Shown here: positions 39,678-52,432 of the stretch, piece after piece | How the letters are laid out: each line of letters opens with the position of its first letter | Numbering within the stretch: the stretch's first letter is position 1 | Assembly: GCA_900239685.1 (NCBI GenBank) | Contig: OENT01000010.1 | Location: forward strand, 62,001 to 126,000 | Source: Rotaria macrura | Lineage: Eukaryota > Rotifera > Eurotatoria > Philodinida > Philodinidae | Reading direction: 5' to 3' | DNA: 64,000 nucleotides | Program-made: the position numbers and the translations under genes | The notes under the pieces: model-generated | Told to the model about the DNA's origin: nothing | What the model saw: only the letters and a program-made list of their open reading frames with translations | Database searches by the model: none

Positions 39678-41952
39678 TTAGTGTACGTCTAAAATAAATA
39701 TTAAAAAGAAAATAAATATTTTCCTACTCAAAATACAAGACATGTAGTATTTTGATTATTATTCTTTTTCTTTGCAATTTGAAAGGATAAAAAATGGGTG
39801 TGGGTATGTGCATGGAATTTGATGATGAAAACAGTTTTTTTATGACGTACACTGAGAACAGAACCGTTGTTTTTGTTAGTTTTCGTCTGTTTTTTTTCTT
39901 CACTTACTACTGCTTCTATGATGTTGTACGCAAAGGAATTTTTCAACTGTTTATTATCAGTCGGATGTGAATGAATCAACCTGCATACAGATATATATAT
40001 ATATAAAAGTTAAACCATCTGTATGCAAAAAAAAATTACGAGGAAGAATGAAAAATGTATCTTATAAAGTACTTCGAAAATAGGTGGAAAGCGTACTGAT
40101 AAATGAAAAAGAAGAGAAATTTTTTAAAAACAGATATGTCGATTTGAATAGAAAAGAAAGAAAAAAAAAATGAAAGTAAGCAATTACATTCATCAGCTGA
40201 CGTTACTTATTTTCCTTTTTTTTTTCCTTTCTATCTTGATTCATCTATGCAAATGTATTATTATTATTATTATTGTTGTTGTTGTTGTTGTCTGAGAACG
40301 AGTTGTATTTTCTTCGTTTCTGATGCTCAACTTTGCACAAATACACAAATTTCGCACTACATAACGTACGATTTGACAGTCTTGCAATGAAAACAACACA
40401 TGCCTGTATCGTTTCATCTGACATACATTCTAGTATAGAAAACAGATGTTACTATGTGAATCAAAAACCAGTTCTCTTCCTACTCTCTTGAGCCATAATG
40501 AATAGGCGTAAGAGACGTTCTAAGAAGAAACGAGATTGACAGTAATATTGGAAAAAATGACTATATTTTTTTCAATATGTTTTGTTTTTTCTGTGAATGC
40601 GAAAAAAAGCTTTTGAAAAAAAATAGGCGTCTATATAAAATACATTTTTCATCTCTTCAAGTTACGAGAGTACAACTAAAATAATAATAAACGAAGAAAT
40701 GCAGTACAAAGATGTGCATGTATGGAAGGAAAAGAAGGGTAAATTGAGAATCAAATTGTATGTTACGCAGTCAACAGTATTTTTTTTTAATTTTTCTTGT
40801 TGAAAATAATACAAAAAAACCCTATCAAAATAGTTTCCAATGTTCCGATTGTGTGAAAAACTACTAACAAGAGGTATTGATGGTCATTGTGTGTGTAGTA
40901 CGTTACGATAAAAACTAAGTATGAAATGCAGAAAAACGATCAAGAGACAATATTTTATATGTGAAATACCATATTATAAAATAGATTAATCTATTCTAAA
41001 TCTCTTACCGCTAAGTCTATCTATATTAATAAAAAACATTGATGAAGCAGAAAAAAAATGAATGAGCAAAAGTAAATAACCGCAAGGAATAATCCATCAA
41101 TTTATCCAGAAAACACTTTATGAAATGACTATGAAGCTCAATAATAAAGCGTAGTAGTAAAGATACCCCTATTTATAGAGTACAGATGCCTGATGACGAA
41201 ATCAGAAAGAAAAAAAAGCAAAAAAAACAAGCGAGAAAAACTGCGGTAACGTATAAATGTCTTTCTCCTTTTCAGTGTCTCTTTTTTTCTCTCTCTTTCA
41301 CGCACCCTCAGTATGATCAACTCTCCGAGTGTTTTTTATGTTTTTTTCTCGTCGACGCTTTTTTTTGCCACATCTTCTTTGCATTCTATCTTGCTTCTTT
41401 GACATAAACACATAGACGGAATCTGAGTTCGTGGACACACTGCAAGTTGCGCAAGGATATGTGTATGTTATATAGCGAGTGGATTCTTTGATTTACACAT
41501 ACGCACGTAGTCGCGTACGTACGCACTGTTAGTGATTACGTTCTTTTTTCGATTTTCTTTCGTTCCTACTTCTTTTTCTGTCTTGTTGTCGATACCATGT
41601 TGTTGTTAATAGCACAGCGATGCATACGTGACCCAAAATGCTACATATCATTGCGCGATTAAAATCATGTTTTTTTTTCTTGCTGTCAAAGTGTAGTACA
41701 TGTTTGTCTATTTGTATGCGTTTGTAAGAAGTATCGTATATGAAGGGTTTACCTTTAGAGATGAGTAATTCATAATTGTATTCACATGATGAAATTTACA
41801 TTGATATGCATATAGAATTTTCTATGTCGATCTTCATCTTGACAAATAGAAAAAATATTCATCTAAAAACAGATTTATTGAAAATGAAGAACAAACAATA
41901 TAAAAAAACAAAAAAACAAAAAAAAAGGGAAAAGGATTAAAATTAGAATTGT
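39678..41952. promoter_or_regulatory. Upstream region of the capicua-like gene
   Basis: A TTTATTTTAG acceptor at 39689-39698 (minus strand) shows that the 5' UTR is spliced. No coding gene is seen. It contains (AT)n at about 39991-40004, an (ATT)n-(GTT)n repeat at 40257-40290 and a C/T-rich, CpG-richer block at about 41260-41600 with CGTACGTACG near 41515. That block has the same look as the sequence upstream of the Q/S-rich and TBC1D24 genes and may be the promoter. The 3' UTR of the GT8 gene starts at 41952. Confidence 0.45.
41874..41879 (-). other. Polyadenylation signal of the tandem GT8 gene
   Basis: TTTATT on the plus strand reads AATAAA on the minus strand, about 75 bases past the TAA at 41953-41955. 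The distance suits an animal 3' end. Confidence 0.55.
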
Positions 41953-44900
41953 TTAACTTTTTTTATACGAAATAAACAACGCAATCAATTCATTTCGGCA
42001 TTGTATATTTTCAATTTGTTTTAATTCATTCTCAATGAAGTCATTTTCATGATTAGATTTCATAACATCGAACTAAAATAAAAACAAATACAATTACTAA
42101 AATTCAACATTTGTAAATAATGAATTATCAACGTACTTGACTTATAATTTTATATAAAATTCCATACGACGAATGATTAATGTTTTCAGGAAGAAATAAA
42201 ATATCTTCTTTAGATTGACAATGATCAAGATCAAGAATATATTTGCATGGCAGAAAATAGACATTTTCTGCAATTACAAGAACAAAAGAATTGAGTGTTA
42301 AAGGGCAACAATCTTTTAAAATTTGCATAGACCTGTAGATAAATTATTCAAAACTTCGAAATCAATTTTTAAATTTCTCATTTGACGTAAATGAAGAAGT
42401 AAGACATTTGAAGTACCTAAATACAATCGACATCAAGCAGAAGAAAATATGAAAGTAAAACAGTGCCAATTCAGATACGTCAAGAGCAATTACACATAGT
42501 ACACAAAGCCACAACCAAAGTAATCATTAGATATGAAATACTTACCGCGACTATTCAGATGACGATGCTTTAACAAAACAATGATACCGATATATTCATA
42601 TGTATATACATATATAGAGAGAGATTTTTCATCGATATGCATAAACATTGACTATAAGAATCATACCTGAAATTTGACAATGAGCAAACATTCCAACAAA
42701 TTGTTTTGATTGAAATTGATCAAATAAAGACCAAAGTTTATCAAATGAATTTATAAAGATGATATTTGGATTTAAATAAACAATACGATCAACATTTAAT
42801 ATTGTCTAAAAAAATATTTCATTCTTTCATTATTATTATCATATAATTATTGTTTGACAAATATGTATTCTCTTACATGAATGATCGTCTAGACTTCAAT
42901 CAATTCTCTTTTGTATTTATAATATACTTAGTAACGGAAGAAGACATTTCCTTACATGAATTTTATGATAGAGAAAAGTTCTGTAGTTTCCAATGACATA
43001 CTACTTCTTTCATAAGAATGTCACTATAAATTGAAGTAAGCTACGACTATTTTTCTCATAAGCTCAAAGGAAGCACGCTTCACAATTTAAAAAGAATTCT
43101 TCATACCAATAATTGAAGCGGATGCTTTATGGTTGCGTTGTAATATGTAATTGAATAGTACATGGATTCGATCTAAATATAATTTATCTAATCACGATTT
43201 TTTTTTCAATATTTCTTTTACTTGTTTAGAAATATAATCTTGAGCATTGTTGTCTGTAATGATAACGTGTAAATGTATTTGATATGTTTTATTCGTAGAA
43301 AATAGCACAAGAGATTTCAAAAGAATATATGATTGTTCGATGAAATTCCAATCATTATTAAATATTAAAGCAACATGAAATAGATTTTTTTGCGAATAAT
43401 TTATTGATGAAATTTCTTTTGATAAATGTTTTGTAAATAATTCTTGTGATTTACCACAATTAGTTGATGAATAGCTTTTTAAATGACTTTTCATTTCTAT
43501 CAATAAAGTTTTTAAATTTGAATCAAATTTCCATTTACGAATAACTTGATACATAGATTTAAATTCTTCATATTTATTATTATGAAATGCACTACGACAA
43601 CCATGAATAATTTTAATACCATCTAATTTAGCCATTCGACAATTATTTTCATAAATACAATGATCAGGTCGATAGTTCCAATCACAACTAAATTCATAGA
43701 TTTGTTCTAAGAATATGGAAAGAAAATAGAAATTAAGTTAATTTTCATTTTGAATAGAAAGTAAATTTACCAGGATAGTAACTAAAGTAAATATTTAATA
43801 AACATTGATCACCCCACGTTATATTTAAACGAAATTCATCAAATATTGTCATGATTTTAGAAATCATATTCATTTGACGCATACGTGTCAAATTCATTAA
43901 CATTACACCAGAATTTAGTCCTATTGAGATAAAATGTAAATTTTTATCAAGTATTTGATATGGATTTTATTGTATATTAGGGTATAAAATTTTATTAGTC
44001 TTAATGTAAAATTTTTAGGTAAAAATGAGCTCGTTTTAATAACCAATAGTTAATTGGTTGATTAGAAAAATGATTGAGTCAACTAAGACATTCGTTTTTG
44101 GAAGTATGAACTCCAATTATTTTTTGCTATGGCAAGAATTGTAAATCGGCCACATAGAATGTTACTATTGTATTTTTCTGAGTGTAGCGAGTCAGAAATG
44201 GAAAACTCCCAGAGTGATATAGATAAAAAGGTCGTTTATTTTTGTCCTCTTTGACAACAGTATGTCTCTAAATGGATATGTACTATAGGTAAAGATAACT
44301 TGTATCTTGTTGAGATGTTTCATGAGCATATAAAATATTTCACATTAGGAAGAAGTAAATTTTGTCAGTAAACAGAAAAGTTTTTGAGAATGAAATGGTT
44401 TTAATATCATCTTTCTAATCATGACACGAACGAATGAAATATTATTCGGAATTATGAAGCAAAACTATCTCCATACAGAACTATAATAAGACTAGGACTA
44501 ATACGCCATAGTTAAAAACTATGCAAGAAAATTCAGATTAATAATTTGCTTTGATAAACATCTTCAACTATAAAATTGCTTTCTTTGTTATTTTATTTAC
44601 TATTCGTAGATTGTTTCGTCGTCTACAATGAAATATTATTTTACGAAATTCTGAAAGGAACTCGTCTTGCCGTGAATGATACTATTTTGCTCAGAAAAAC
44701 TAATATTCATCATAAAATGTTTGTTTTAACTTACCCATTGCTCCATAGTATGGATGACGTGCAAAACGATTATACCATCCCATAGATGGATCTTCATGTT
44801 CTGGCGTCAATGCAGCTAATTGAGTTGAATTAAATTTTCTAAATAATCGCCATAGATTTCTTACATTACTTAAAAATAGTACATCCGTATCAATATAAAT

Positions 44901-45466
44901 GACTGAATCAATATTTGTTAAGAGATCCTTAAAACAATGGATGAAAGAAATACATGAAAATTGAACAGTTTACTCCATATGTTATTCAACTAACAGGTAT
45001 AAATAAACGTTGTGTACAACATGGTTTAAACAGTTTTCTCCATTGTTCATCATTTCCACGTGTGAATTGAATGGAATAAAATTCAATGTGAAATTTCGAT
45101 TGATAATCAATAGGCCATTCTGTATTTATCTTTGAATTTAAAGTTCATAAAATTCATGTAAATACGCAAAACAAATTATTTTCTTGTTTACTTCTTCTTT
45201 AAATTGTTCTCTCAAGTGATCTTCAGTAAAAATATGAAAAATTATTGGTGGTGGTGTAAATATTAATGATGATTTTAATGCAGTAAGGGCTTCTTCGAGT
45301 CTAGCAACAAAAAATAAATAAATGCATAAATAAAATATGTTATTCATCAGTTTCATAGATCTATTTTATACCTATCACCACACACCACAATAGTTAGATG
45401 CACTGGTTTAAGTGCATGAATTTTCGTATGTAAAAATATGAATAGAATAATAGGATTTAAATTCAT
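41953..45466 (-). CDS. Tandem GT8 glycosyltransferase, glucoside xylosyltransferase-like
   Basis: Eleven exons (45466-45372, 45300-45192, 45129-44995, 44927-44735, 43920-43771, 43706-43222, 43172-43107, 42805-42667, 42416-42333, 42267-42137, 42072-41953) give 568 residues. The first 20 residues are hydrophobic and may be a signal or anchor. Domain 1 (about 25-290) follows GXYLT1/2: [38 protein letters not shown], the metal-binding DTD at 126-128, [38 protein letters not shown] and [15 protein letters not shown] enzymes add xylose to O-glucose on EGF repeats such as Notch in the ER/Golgi. Domain 2 (about 336-530) repeats the same order in shortened form: [59 protein letters not shown]. Its DxD position reads NPN (423-425), so it is probably non-catalytic. 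Confidence 0.88.
43921..44734 (-). other. Large intron 4 of the tandem GT8 gene
   Basis: An 814-bp intron between the exon ending HPYYGAM and that beginning GLNSGVML, with GTAAG and CAATAG borders. It has no internal feature I can name. It is the only intron over 310 bp in the gene. Confidence 0.6.
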
Positions 45467-47124
45467 CTACGAACAAATAATATTTATCTTTCTTGTTTTT
45501 TTCCATCTTATTGCATCAAAACACACACGTAAAATTTCTACAAAACACTTATACGCAAAAAAATAAAAATAAAATAGCCATTCGAAAGACACAAAAAATA
45601 CCAAGGGGTAACACACGAAAATACGAAAACAAAAAAAATAAGAAGTACAGTAATGATCAAAAACGTTACTTCTCTCATCGCATCTTAATTATTATGTTTG
45701 TTAGAGATCTTACGATTACTCATGCGCATACTATAAATCAATCAATGCCGATCTTATGCAAGACTTAACATAGACTTCTAATACGTATACTGAATTATGA
45801 ATCGATAGTACGTATACTTATGCTATATGTTTTCCAGTATCAAAACCACCTGTTTTATTCAGCTCATTGTACTATACACTTATAGAATAAAGAATGACCC
45901 TAAAATAAGACACAACAGGATTTCCTTTGTTTTCATTCTGTCATTGTACGTGTTTAATTAGATCTAATATGTACATAGGATATATTAGGTAATTCAATTC
46001 AATTCAACGACATTCTATATGATCCGTATTTTTTTGCAGTAATTATTCCGAGAGCTTATCAAAGTCATACGCAAGAAAATACGTCTGAATTCTTAATATA
46101 AAACTATTGAAGAAGTAGAACGAGTAAACGGTACGTATAAATCTAAGTATTCTTATTTTCGAAGATGTTTTGTTTCTTTTTATAAATAATTCTAACTCTA
46201 TACATTCTCTATGCATCACAAAACAATTGTTGACAAGTTCGTCGAATTTTATTCTAGTAGCAAGCATATAAGTTTCTGTGATAGATTCGTCTAGATACTG
46301 ATCGTATGCAAAAATTTTGATCAGCATCATCAAATTATTATGTGCAATATATCTATGAAATTAAATTGATCATATGTACAAAAAACAAATTAAAAACTTA
46401 TCTACACTGGGTTTTTCCGTAGATGACGAATGCTAGCTTTATGAACATCGATCTAGTATTTAGTTTCGTTACTGAAAACAAGAATTCATTTTTCATAAAC
46501 TAATCATGTTTCCGTACGATTGTAAATCATTGGCATTCGCACGACGTTTTTATCGACTAGAATTTTAAACTTAACTGATTGAATTATACTACTAATGTGT
46601 CAGATTCTCTCGAGAGAGAAGCATATGGTTTCTATTCATATCAAACATGCATTGATGAACTTCAATCAAATGAGAAATATCCATAGCTAGAATATAGAAG
46701 TGTATACAATGAGAAATTCACTCGTCCACAAAGCAGTTGCTCTATTCATATTCGTAAATGTCAAAAGACAAAAAAAAATACGTGAAAATAACTTTGGCCA
46801 TCGATCATAGTTTTATTTGTATGCGTGAAGAGAACGTGTCTTTGGGTTCTATTCTTGACAGACTATATGTACATCAAGTTTTAGATCATTAACATCAATC
46901 ATAACTGAGATCCGATCAAGAATAGACTGCTATTTACTACGGTACACATAAATAGTGTTCTTCCATTCTCTAACGACATTGAATTGTGCTTTTTTCTGGG
47001 TTAATTTTTTCTTAGTAACGTGGAAGAAAAAGATACATACAAACACACACACACATACAAACATATATGTATAAATATATATATAGATATATATATATTC
47101 TGGTGACTTTAGCGTTTAAAATGA
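45467..47124. other. Intergenic between GT8 gene 5' end and TBC1D24 3' end
   Basis: No credible gene. A-rich to 45.66 kb, then AT-rich unique sequence. A CA/TA microsatellite (about 47039-47098) lies just past the TBC1D24 stop. The GT8 promoter must lie close to 45.47 kb. Confidence 0.5.
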
Positions 47125-48126
47125 CTAGGATGATGAAAAATCAAAAGTAATCATTTCTAAAACTGATATTGAAAAGTATGATGATGAACAGAGTGGCGCA
47201 TTATTGAATGTGTCACAATGAGCTGTACGACCTTCACACAATGACGCATCAATACATAAACCATCACCATTACTAAAATTTAAAAAAAACATAACAAACG
47301 AGTATTTATTATTGGCATGATCTTTTCTTTCATATAGTTGTCTTTACCCGCCACCGATTATTAATTTTTCATTATTGACAAATAAGAAAAGTTCTCTTTT
47401 AACTTTAAACTGTCGATTATCATTCTCTGGTGGTTGCTGTCCAACCCAAGCATATTTTATTTCGTTTGGTACAAGCGTAAATAAATAGGATTCACCAAAA
47501 CCGAAATATGTTTTACTATGACGATCAGACCAAAGGCCAGCACAGAATGCACCGAATATCTGTTCGAGTAGAAAATTTGAAAACATTATGAGTTATAATT
47601 AGAAGAGCATTGACAAAGTAGGCAGGGACAAGAAAAATTGCTTTTTTTTCATTCCGGCAAATTATCAAAGAAGAAAAATTAATTCAAGCTAGTATTCTCC
47701 ATTATTACTTTAAAGATATTGATGGAATTTTTCTTTTTGAGAAAAATAAATAAAAGTAACACTAACCTCGCCGCTGGTTGTTTTAATAAGTAATATTGAA
47801 TATTCAAGTTCATCGATTTTCTCTAATAATGTTTGTAAACGAAATCCATGTTCTTGAGTTGTAAAAACAAGAACAGGTTGAGAAAGACTAAGACGTGCAG
47901 GCAACCAATTCCATAGAGTAACATACTAAATACAAATATGAAAACTGCAGTTTTTCCTTTCCGAATCAATTTAATTAATCTACCTTTTGATAATCGAGTA
48001 TAGATGTACTTGGTATTCGTGTAAGATGCTGAGGAGTTATAAATATTGAATGGCGTTCTGTTGTATTTCCATTATTTTTATTTATATTGCTATTATTGTT
48101 ATTATTAATGTTATTAATAATAATAG

Positions 48127-48159
<33 letters not shown>

Positions 48160-50251
48160 GGTTTGTATTAATATTCATATTACTATTCGATGGATCAATA
48201 TCGTCTGTGCGAGGATTACAACGAGTTGTATGCAATAATTTTTCTTCATGATCAACTAATTGTTCGATTGTACTTCGTTTTAAATTGCGAATATGGAATG
48301 CAGCCTAAACGAGAAATTCGTTTTGCTATTAGAGGAATGTTCAATTACAACGAATTATCTGATGCACGAGACTACGAAACTAGACAAGAGAAGAACTATT
48401 CTCAAGTTCAATATAGATAGACATGATGAACAACGGCATATAATTAGGTGTATGATTGATTCTTAAACGTTTAATCTTTGAATGTCAGCAACATTAGATT
48501 AGATGAGTGTCTCTATAATAAGAAACCTTTTAACATTCAGCTTCTAATCGAGATAATAGCTGTCTTCTTATTAGAAAAATATATTTAGAGATATACTCAA
48601 TTTTTGTGCTACATGTTAATCTACAGTTAAATACGAATTACTCACATTTAGCAGATGTTCAATGGATATAGGAATTTGTTGACAAAATTCAGCCATATTT
48701 TGAATGCTTTGACTGGATTCATTTTTCACGGCTATTTAATAATAATAATAGAAAGAAAAATAAAAGCTTTGTATTCTCTAATCCACTGATCAAAACAATA
48801 ACGAAATCTTAGAAAATAATAACAATATTTATGATAATAATATCCCTCTAAAATCCCCATTTTCCTTTTTCAAAGCATTAAATATAAAACAGCAAACATT
48901 ATGGTTAGTATTTTTCATGCATTCCCTATAATGCACAAACGTTAGTATTAGATTGGTTATTTCATTATTTCAATATAATATATGATGCGTGGGTGGCATA
49001 CTAGAGAATATTGCTTAATATGAATGAATATGATCAAACAAGCATATGTTGATAGAGTGCAGACGTAGGAAACCAATGTGGATATTTACACAAACAATTG
49101 TATGAATGGGGTTCTACAAAATGATATATCATAGTTAGAAACAAAAATAAAACAACTCTTAATTTCATATCGTTCTTTTGTTTTTTTTTGCTTTTCAGTA
49201 ATTTATCAACATACTTTTAATGAATAAATGAACAAGTGCTAGGCTGACACGATACAAAACTTTCGGGCCTTCAAGGAAGAAACAATCGATGATCTTTATC
49301 TAAATAGATGAAATGAATATTCCAATTAAACATAAGAACGAAATCCGTGTTTTTTTTCTGTTGATTCATACAAGATAAGAAAATGGTAGATAGCGAAATA
49401 TCCACCAGAACCATTCTTGATAAAATACTTTTGTATTTGTGTAACGTACTTCAATAGCGTCTGCTGTTGATTTCTAAATTTAATAAATTTAATTTTCTTT
49501 CTCTTGAAACTTCTTTTCATTTATAACTTACATAATACATTTTTAATAGTTTTTTGAACACACTACAATTAGCTTCCCATTGTAGACGTGTTTCACCGCA
49601 TAACCAGTGTTTAATTAATAAACGATTGATTAAATATAATACTTCATGTTCATTAAAGTAATGTAATAATACAGCTGACAATGGTTCTAATGCTGGACAA
49701 TAAGTTAAATCTGGATGATGTAGTGTGAATGTAAATAAAATTTTCTGTAATAATAAACAACCACGTGATTCTGTTAAATGATAATAACATAAATTAGTTG
49801 TATCGACAAAATTTGGCCATTGATTTAATTTTGATGGTAAAGAATTTAGATTACTATCAATGATTATGGCTGATGCTGATATAGGTGTTTGGGAAGTATG
49901 ATGAATATTACGATGTTGTTTTGAAGTGCTAACTCGATTTAATGTTAATATATTCATCCATAATTGTCGGCGAATAAGATGATCAATAGGCCATATTGTT
50001 GAACGTATAATTGATTTAAGACGACTAAAATCATCGTCGGATACAGCTTGGGATGATATATTAATGGATGGATCGATTGAATTTCGAAAATGGTTACTTG
50101 TATTATCAGAGGAAAGGAGATCGACAAGATCTTTATGTTTGGACGTGTATTGATGCTGTTGTTGTTGATTAGATAGTTGTTTTTGTAATTGAGCTATCGT
50201 ATCGTCAGCAATAACATCATTATTAAATGGGTGGCTATTGCCATCCGCCAT
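47125..50251 (-). CDS. TBC1D24: TBC1D24-like protein (TBC + TLDc domains)
   Basis: Eight exons (50251-49532, 49473-49372, 49299-49215, 48731-48646, 48304-47984, 47925-47767, 47559-47348, 47272-47125) give 610 residues in frame. The N-terminal TBC domain spans about residues 75-335 (IIRSTIWPIDHLIRRQLW, YCPALEPLSAVLLHYF, VFYQEWFWWIFRYLPFSYL, EGPKVLYRVSLAL). A disordered Asn-rich linker at about 372-402 follows. The C-terminal TLDc domain is at about 440-605 (LWNWLPARL, VLVFTTQEHGF, LLIKTTSGE, FGFGESYLFTL, RTAHCDTFNNAPLC). TBC plus TLDc in this order is the signature of TBC1D24/Skywalker, which acts with ARF6/Rab GTPases and phosphoinositides in synaptic-vesicle traffic. A 3' splice site at 50280-50281 implies a 5' UTR intron. 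The polyAsn tract is encoded by an (AAT)n repeat and may vary in length. Confidence 0.93.
48093..48162. repeat. Coding (ATT/AAT)n repeat in TBC1D24 linker
   Basis: Near-continuous ATT/AAT triplets on the plus strand, read as Asn codons on the coding strand. The uninterrupted core is about 48130-48159. It lies inside exon 5 between the TBC and TLDc domains. Confidence 0.8.
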
Positions 50252-52297
50252 TCAAACATCTAGCTCGGTTCAAATGAGCCTGAAATAGATAAGAAAAAGC
50301 ATAGAAAGATTCTGAAGCCTAATATGAGTAACGGCCATGTCTTTCTTTTTTTTTCTTCTCTGCCTTTTTTTTGCTCTCCCATTTTTGTTTATCAGATAAG
50401 TGTGACAAAAACTTGCGTTTCTTTCGCTCTCTCTCTCTCTCTCACACTCATTCTTTTATTCTTTCTGGTGTCTTGCTGTCGAAAGTCAAGTATTTGAATA
50501 AACAAGAATGATCGATCGGCACAAAAGAAAAACGCCGGAGAAAATGCAAAAAAAACGTTCCTCTATGACGCATCTCTTGTATACATGAGCTTTCATTCAA
50601 TTTTTCTTCCTTTTTTTCATTCCTCTATCTATTGTTGAACATTCGGATGTTGCCATGTTGAGTGAATCAATTTGTTCATGCATACTTCTTTTCACATCGT
50701 TTAACAATCATTGTATCCTTATGTGCTTGTATATCTCACTTATTGCCTCAAGGACAAAAGTAATACTAAGTTATTTTCTCGTGTGAGTAGGGGAAAAAGA
50801 GAAAAAAAAGAAAACTTGTAAGAAAGAGAACAACAGAGAGACGAATGAGAAACGGAACCTATATATATATATATATATGTCTGTATGTGTGTGTATCACG
50901 AGAAGAACCATATAAAAACACGAAGAATAAATCATAGGATGCAATTACTACCTTCTTTTCTTTCATATCTTTTTTCTGTCGGTTCCTTTTTTGACTTTCA
51001 AATCGCACAATAGATAAATGAAAGAAAATCCTCTTCAGTTAAGAAATAAGATCACTTCTATCTCAAGCAACTTATCTACATAGTATATTAAGAAAGTAAT
51101 TTACCGCTGATTCGTTTTGTAAAAATACGTTGGCATACTAAATGGTTGATACTATCTTGATTTGAAAAAGATCTTCGATGAGACATAGTACTGTTGATTA
51201 AGTAAGGAATAATATCTGAAACATAGAAAAAAAACAACAATGGTAGTCACTGATTTTTGTTATTTCATAAACAGAAATGCACATTAGTCCTTGTTCTTCT
51301 TTTTCTTTTATTAAAAAAACAGTAATAATCAAGAGAATGAAATATTGAAAATACGGACAGTGCCATCGTTCGAACAGCCAGCCAATTGGTACGACGACGA
51401 CGATGATGATGATGATGATGGACGGAAACATAATTGATTCACAGTTAAATGAAAACCAAGTCTTAAAAACATACGGAGGAAATTGAAATATAATTAACTT
51501 TACATTGAATGAGAAATTTTCTCTTTCAGAATTGTATATGTGTTAGTGAAGAGCGATGAACTCCAAGTGATTTTCTAAAGAACTAGCGAATCGAACAAAA
51601 GGTTAATGCGACCTTTTTACTTTCTATTCACTGTCTATATTTTTAAAGCCAATTGAATCATTTGTAGGAAAATTTCCAGAAAGATGAACTTATGTTTTTC
51701 TGCGATACAGAAACAATGATTCATGAAGAATCCATTCTTTCTCGTCGAGAATGGAAACGATGTGTTTTTTATCTGCAAACAAGCGTATGCACTAAACCAA
51801 TTTTTCTTCGTCAAGCAATTCAAAATTCCCTCGAGAAATGTTCAACAGTTGAAAAACGAATGCAGTAAGATATCTCTTTTAAAATTTTTTCTTATGTCAA
51901 TAAATTTTTAATTTTTTTGAATAAAAATACTTTGCAATTTTTAAAAGGATTTTAATTTTTAAAATAATACACTCGGGTCGAGATTAATCATCAGAATTTC
52001 CTCAACAGCATAAAAAACTTAAAATATATTCTTTCCAAGAAAAGAAAAAAGCAGAATAATCACCAATATTCCTCTTATGAAATGAAAACGCATTGTAACA
52101 TGGCTGGAATATTTTTGTATTCATTAGACATGATTCTATCGATGATTTAATTAGAACAAGAACATGTTACATGATTTCACGAGAGAAATAACTATCAACA
52201 GTATACATTCATCTGCTCTTCTCCATCGAAGATATTCCCCGATGAATAACAATGCAAGTTTTCTATACGAACAACTAACTACAATCCATTGAGTAAA

Positions 52298-52301
<4 letters not shown>

Positions 52302-52334
<33 letters not shown>

Positions 52335-52350
52335 ATGAATATATATATAA
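52302..52350. repeat. (AT)n microsatellite downstream of ELP2
   Basis: An almost pure AT dinucleotide run to about 52329, followed by a second shorter AT run at about 52340-52349. It sits about 25-130 bases beyond the ELP2 stop and polyadenylation signal. Confidence 0.85.
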
Positions 52351-52370
52351 AAGGATTTTAGTAATTAAGT

Positions 52371-52376
52371 TTTATT
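52371..52376 (-). other. Polyadenylation signal of ELP2
   Basis: Plus-strand TTTATT reads AATAAA on the minus strand, 57 bases after the TAA at 52433-52435. It supports the view that the transcript really ends here, and that the missing last WD repeat is not on a distant exon. Confidence 0.6.
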
Positions 52377-52432
52377 CCATACGAGCTCAATATTCGATTC
52401 ATTTTTGTTTTTGTAAAAGACAAACCCCTTGC

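Larger units (their letters stand above)
50252..52432. promoter_or_regulatory. TBC1D24 upstream region and ELP2 3' flank
   Basis: Next to TBC1D24 the DNA is C/T-rich with (CT)n at 50430-50445 and (AT)n at about 50859-50878, resembling the other candidate promoters here. A GAC/GAT triplet repeat lies at 51392-51420. The rest is AT-rich without a gene, ending in a long (AT)n microsatellite near 52302-52329 beside the ELP2 3' end. Confidence 0.5.

Noticed and set aside
41190..41205. CTGATGACGAAATCAG, which joins the two hammerhead core words
   Set aside because: There is no room for stem II between CTGATGA and CGAAA, and no matching stem I/III around it, so it cannot form the ribozyme fold.
42268..42332. 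Apparent frameshift in the second GT8 domain near residue 484
   Set aside because: A 65-bp intron (GTCTATG...TTGCAG) removes it and restores the frame into [10 protein letters not shown].
42542..42563. Possible small exon CATCG...TCGCG flanked by AG and GTAAG
   Set aside because: Including it would bring a stop into frame. Skipping it joins two family-matching exons perfectly.
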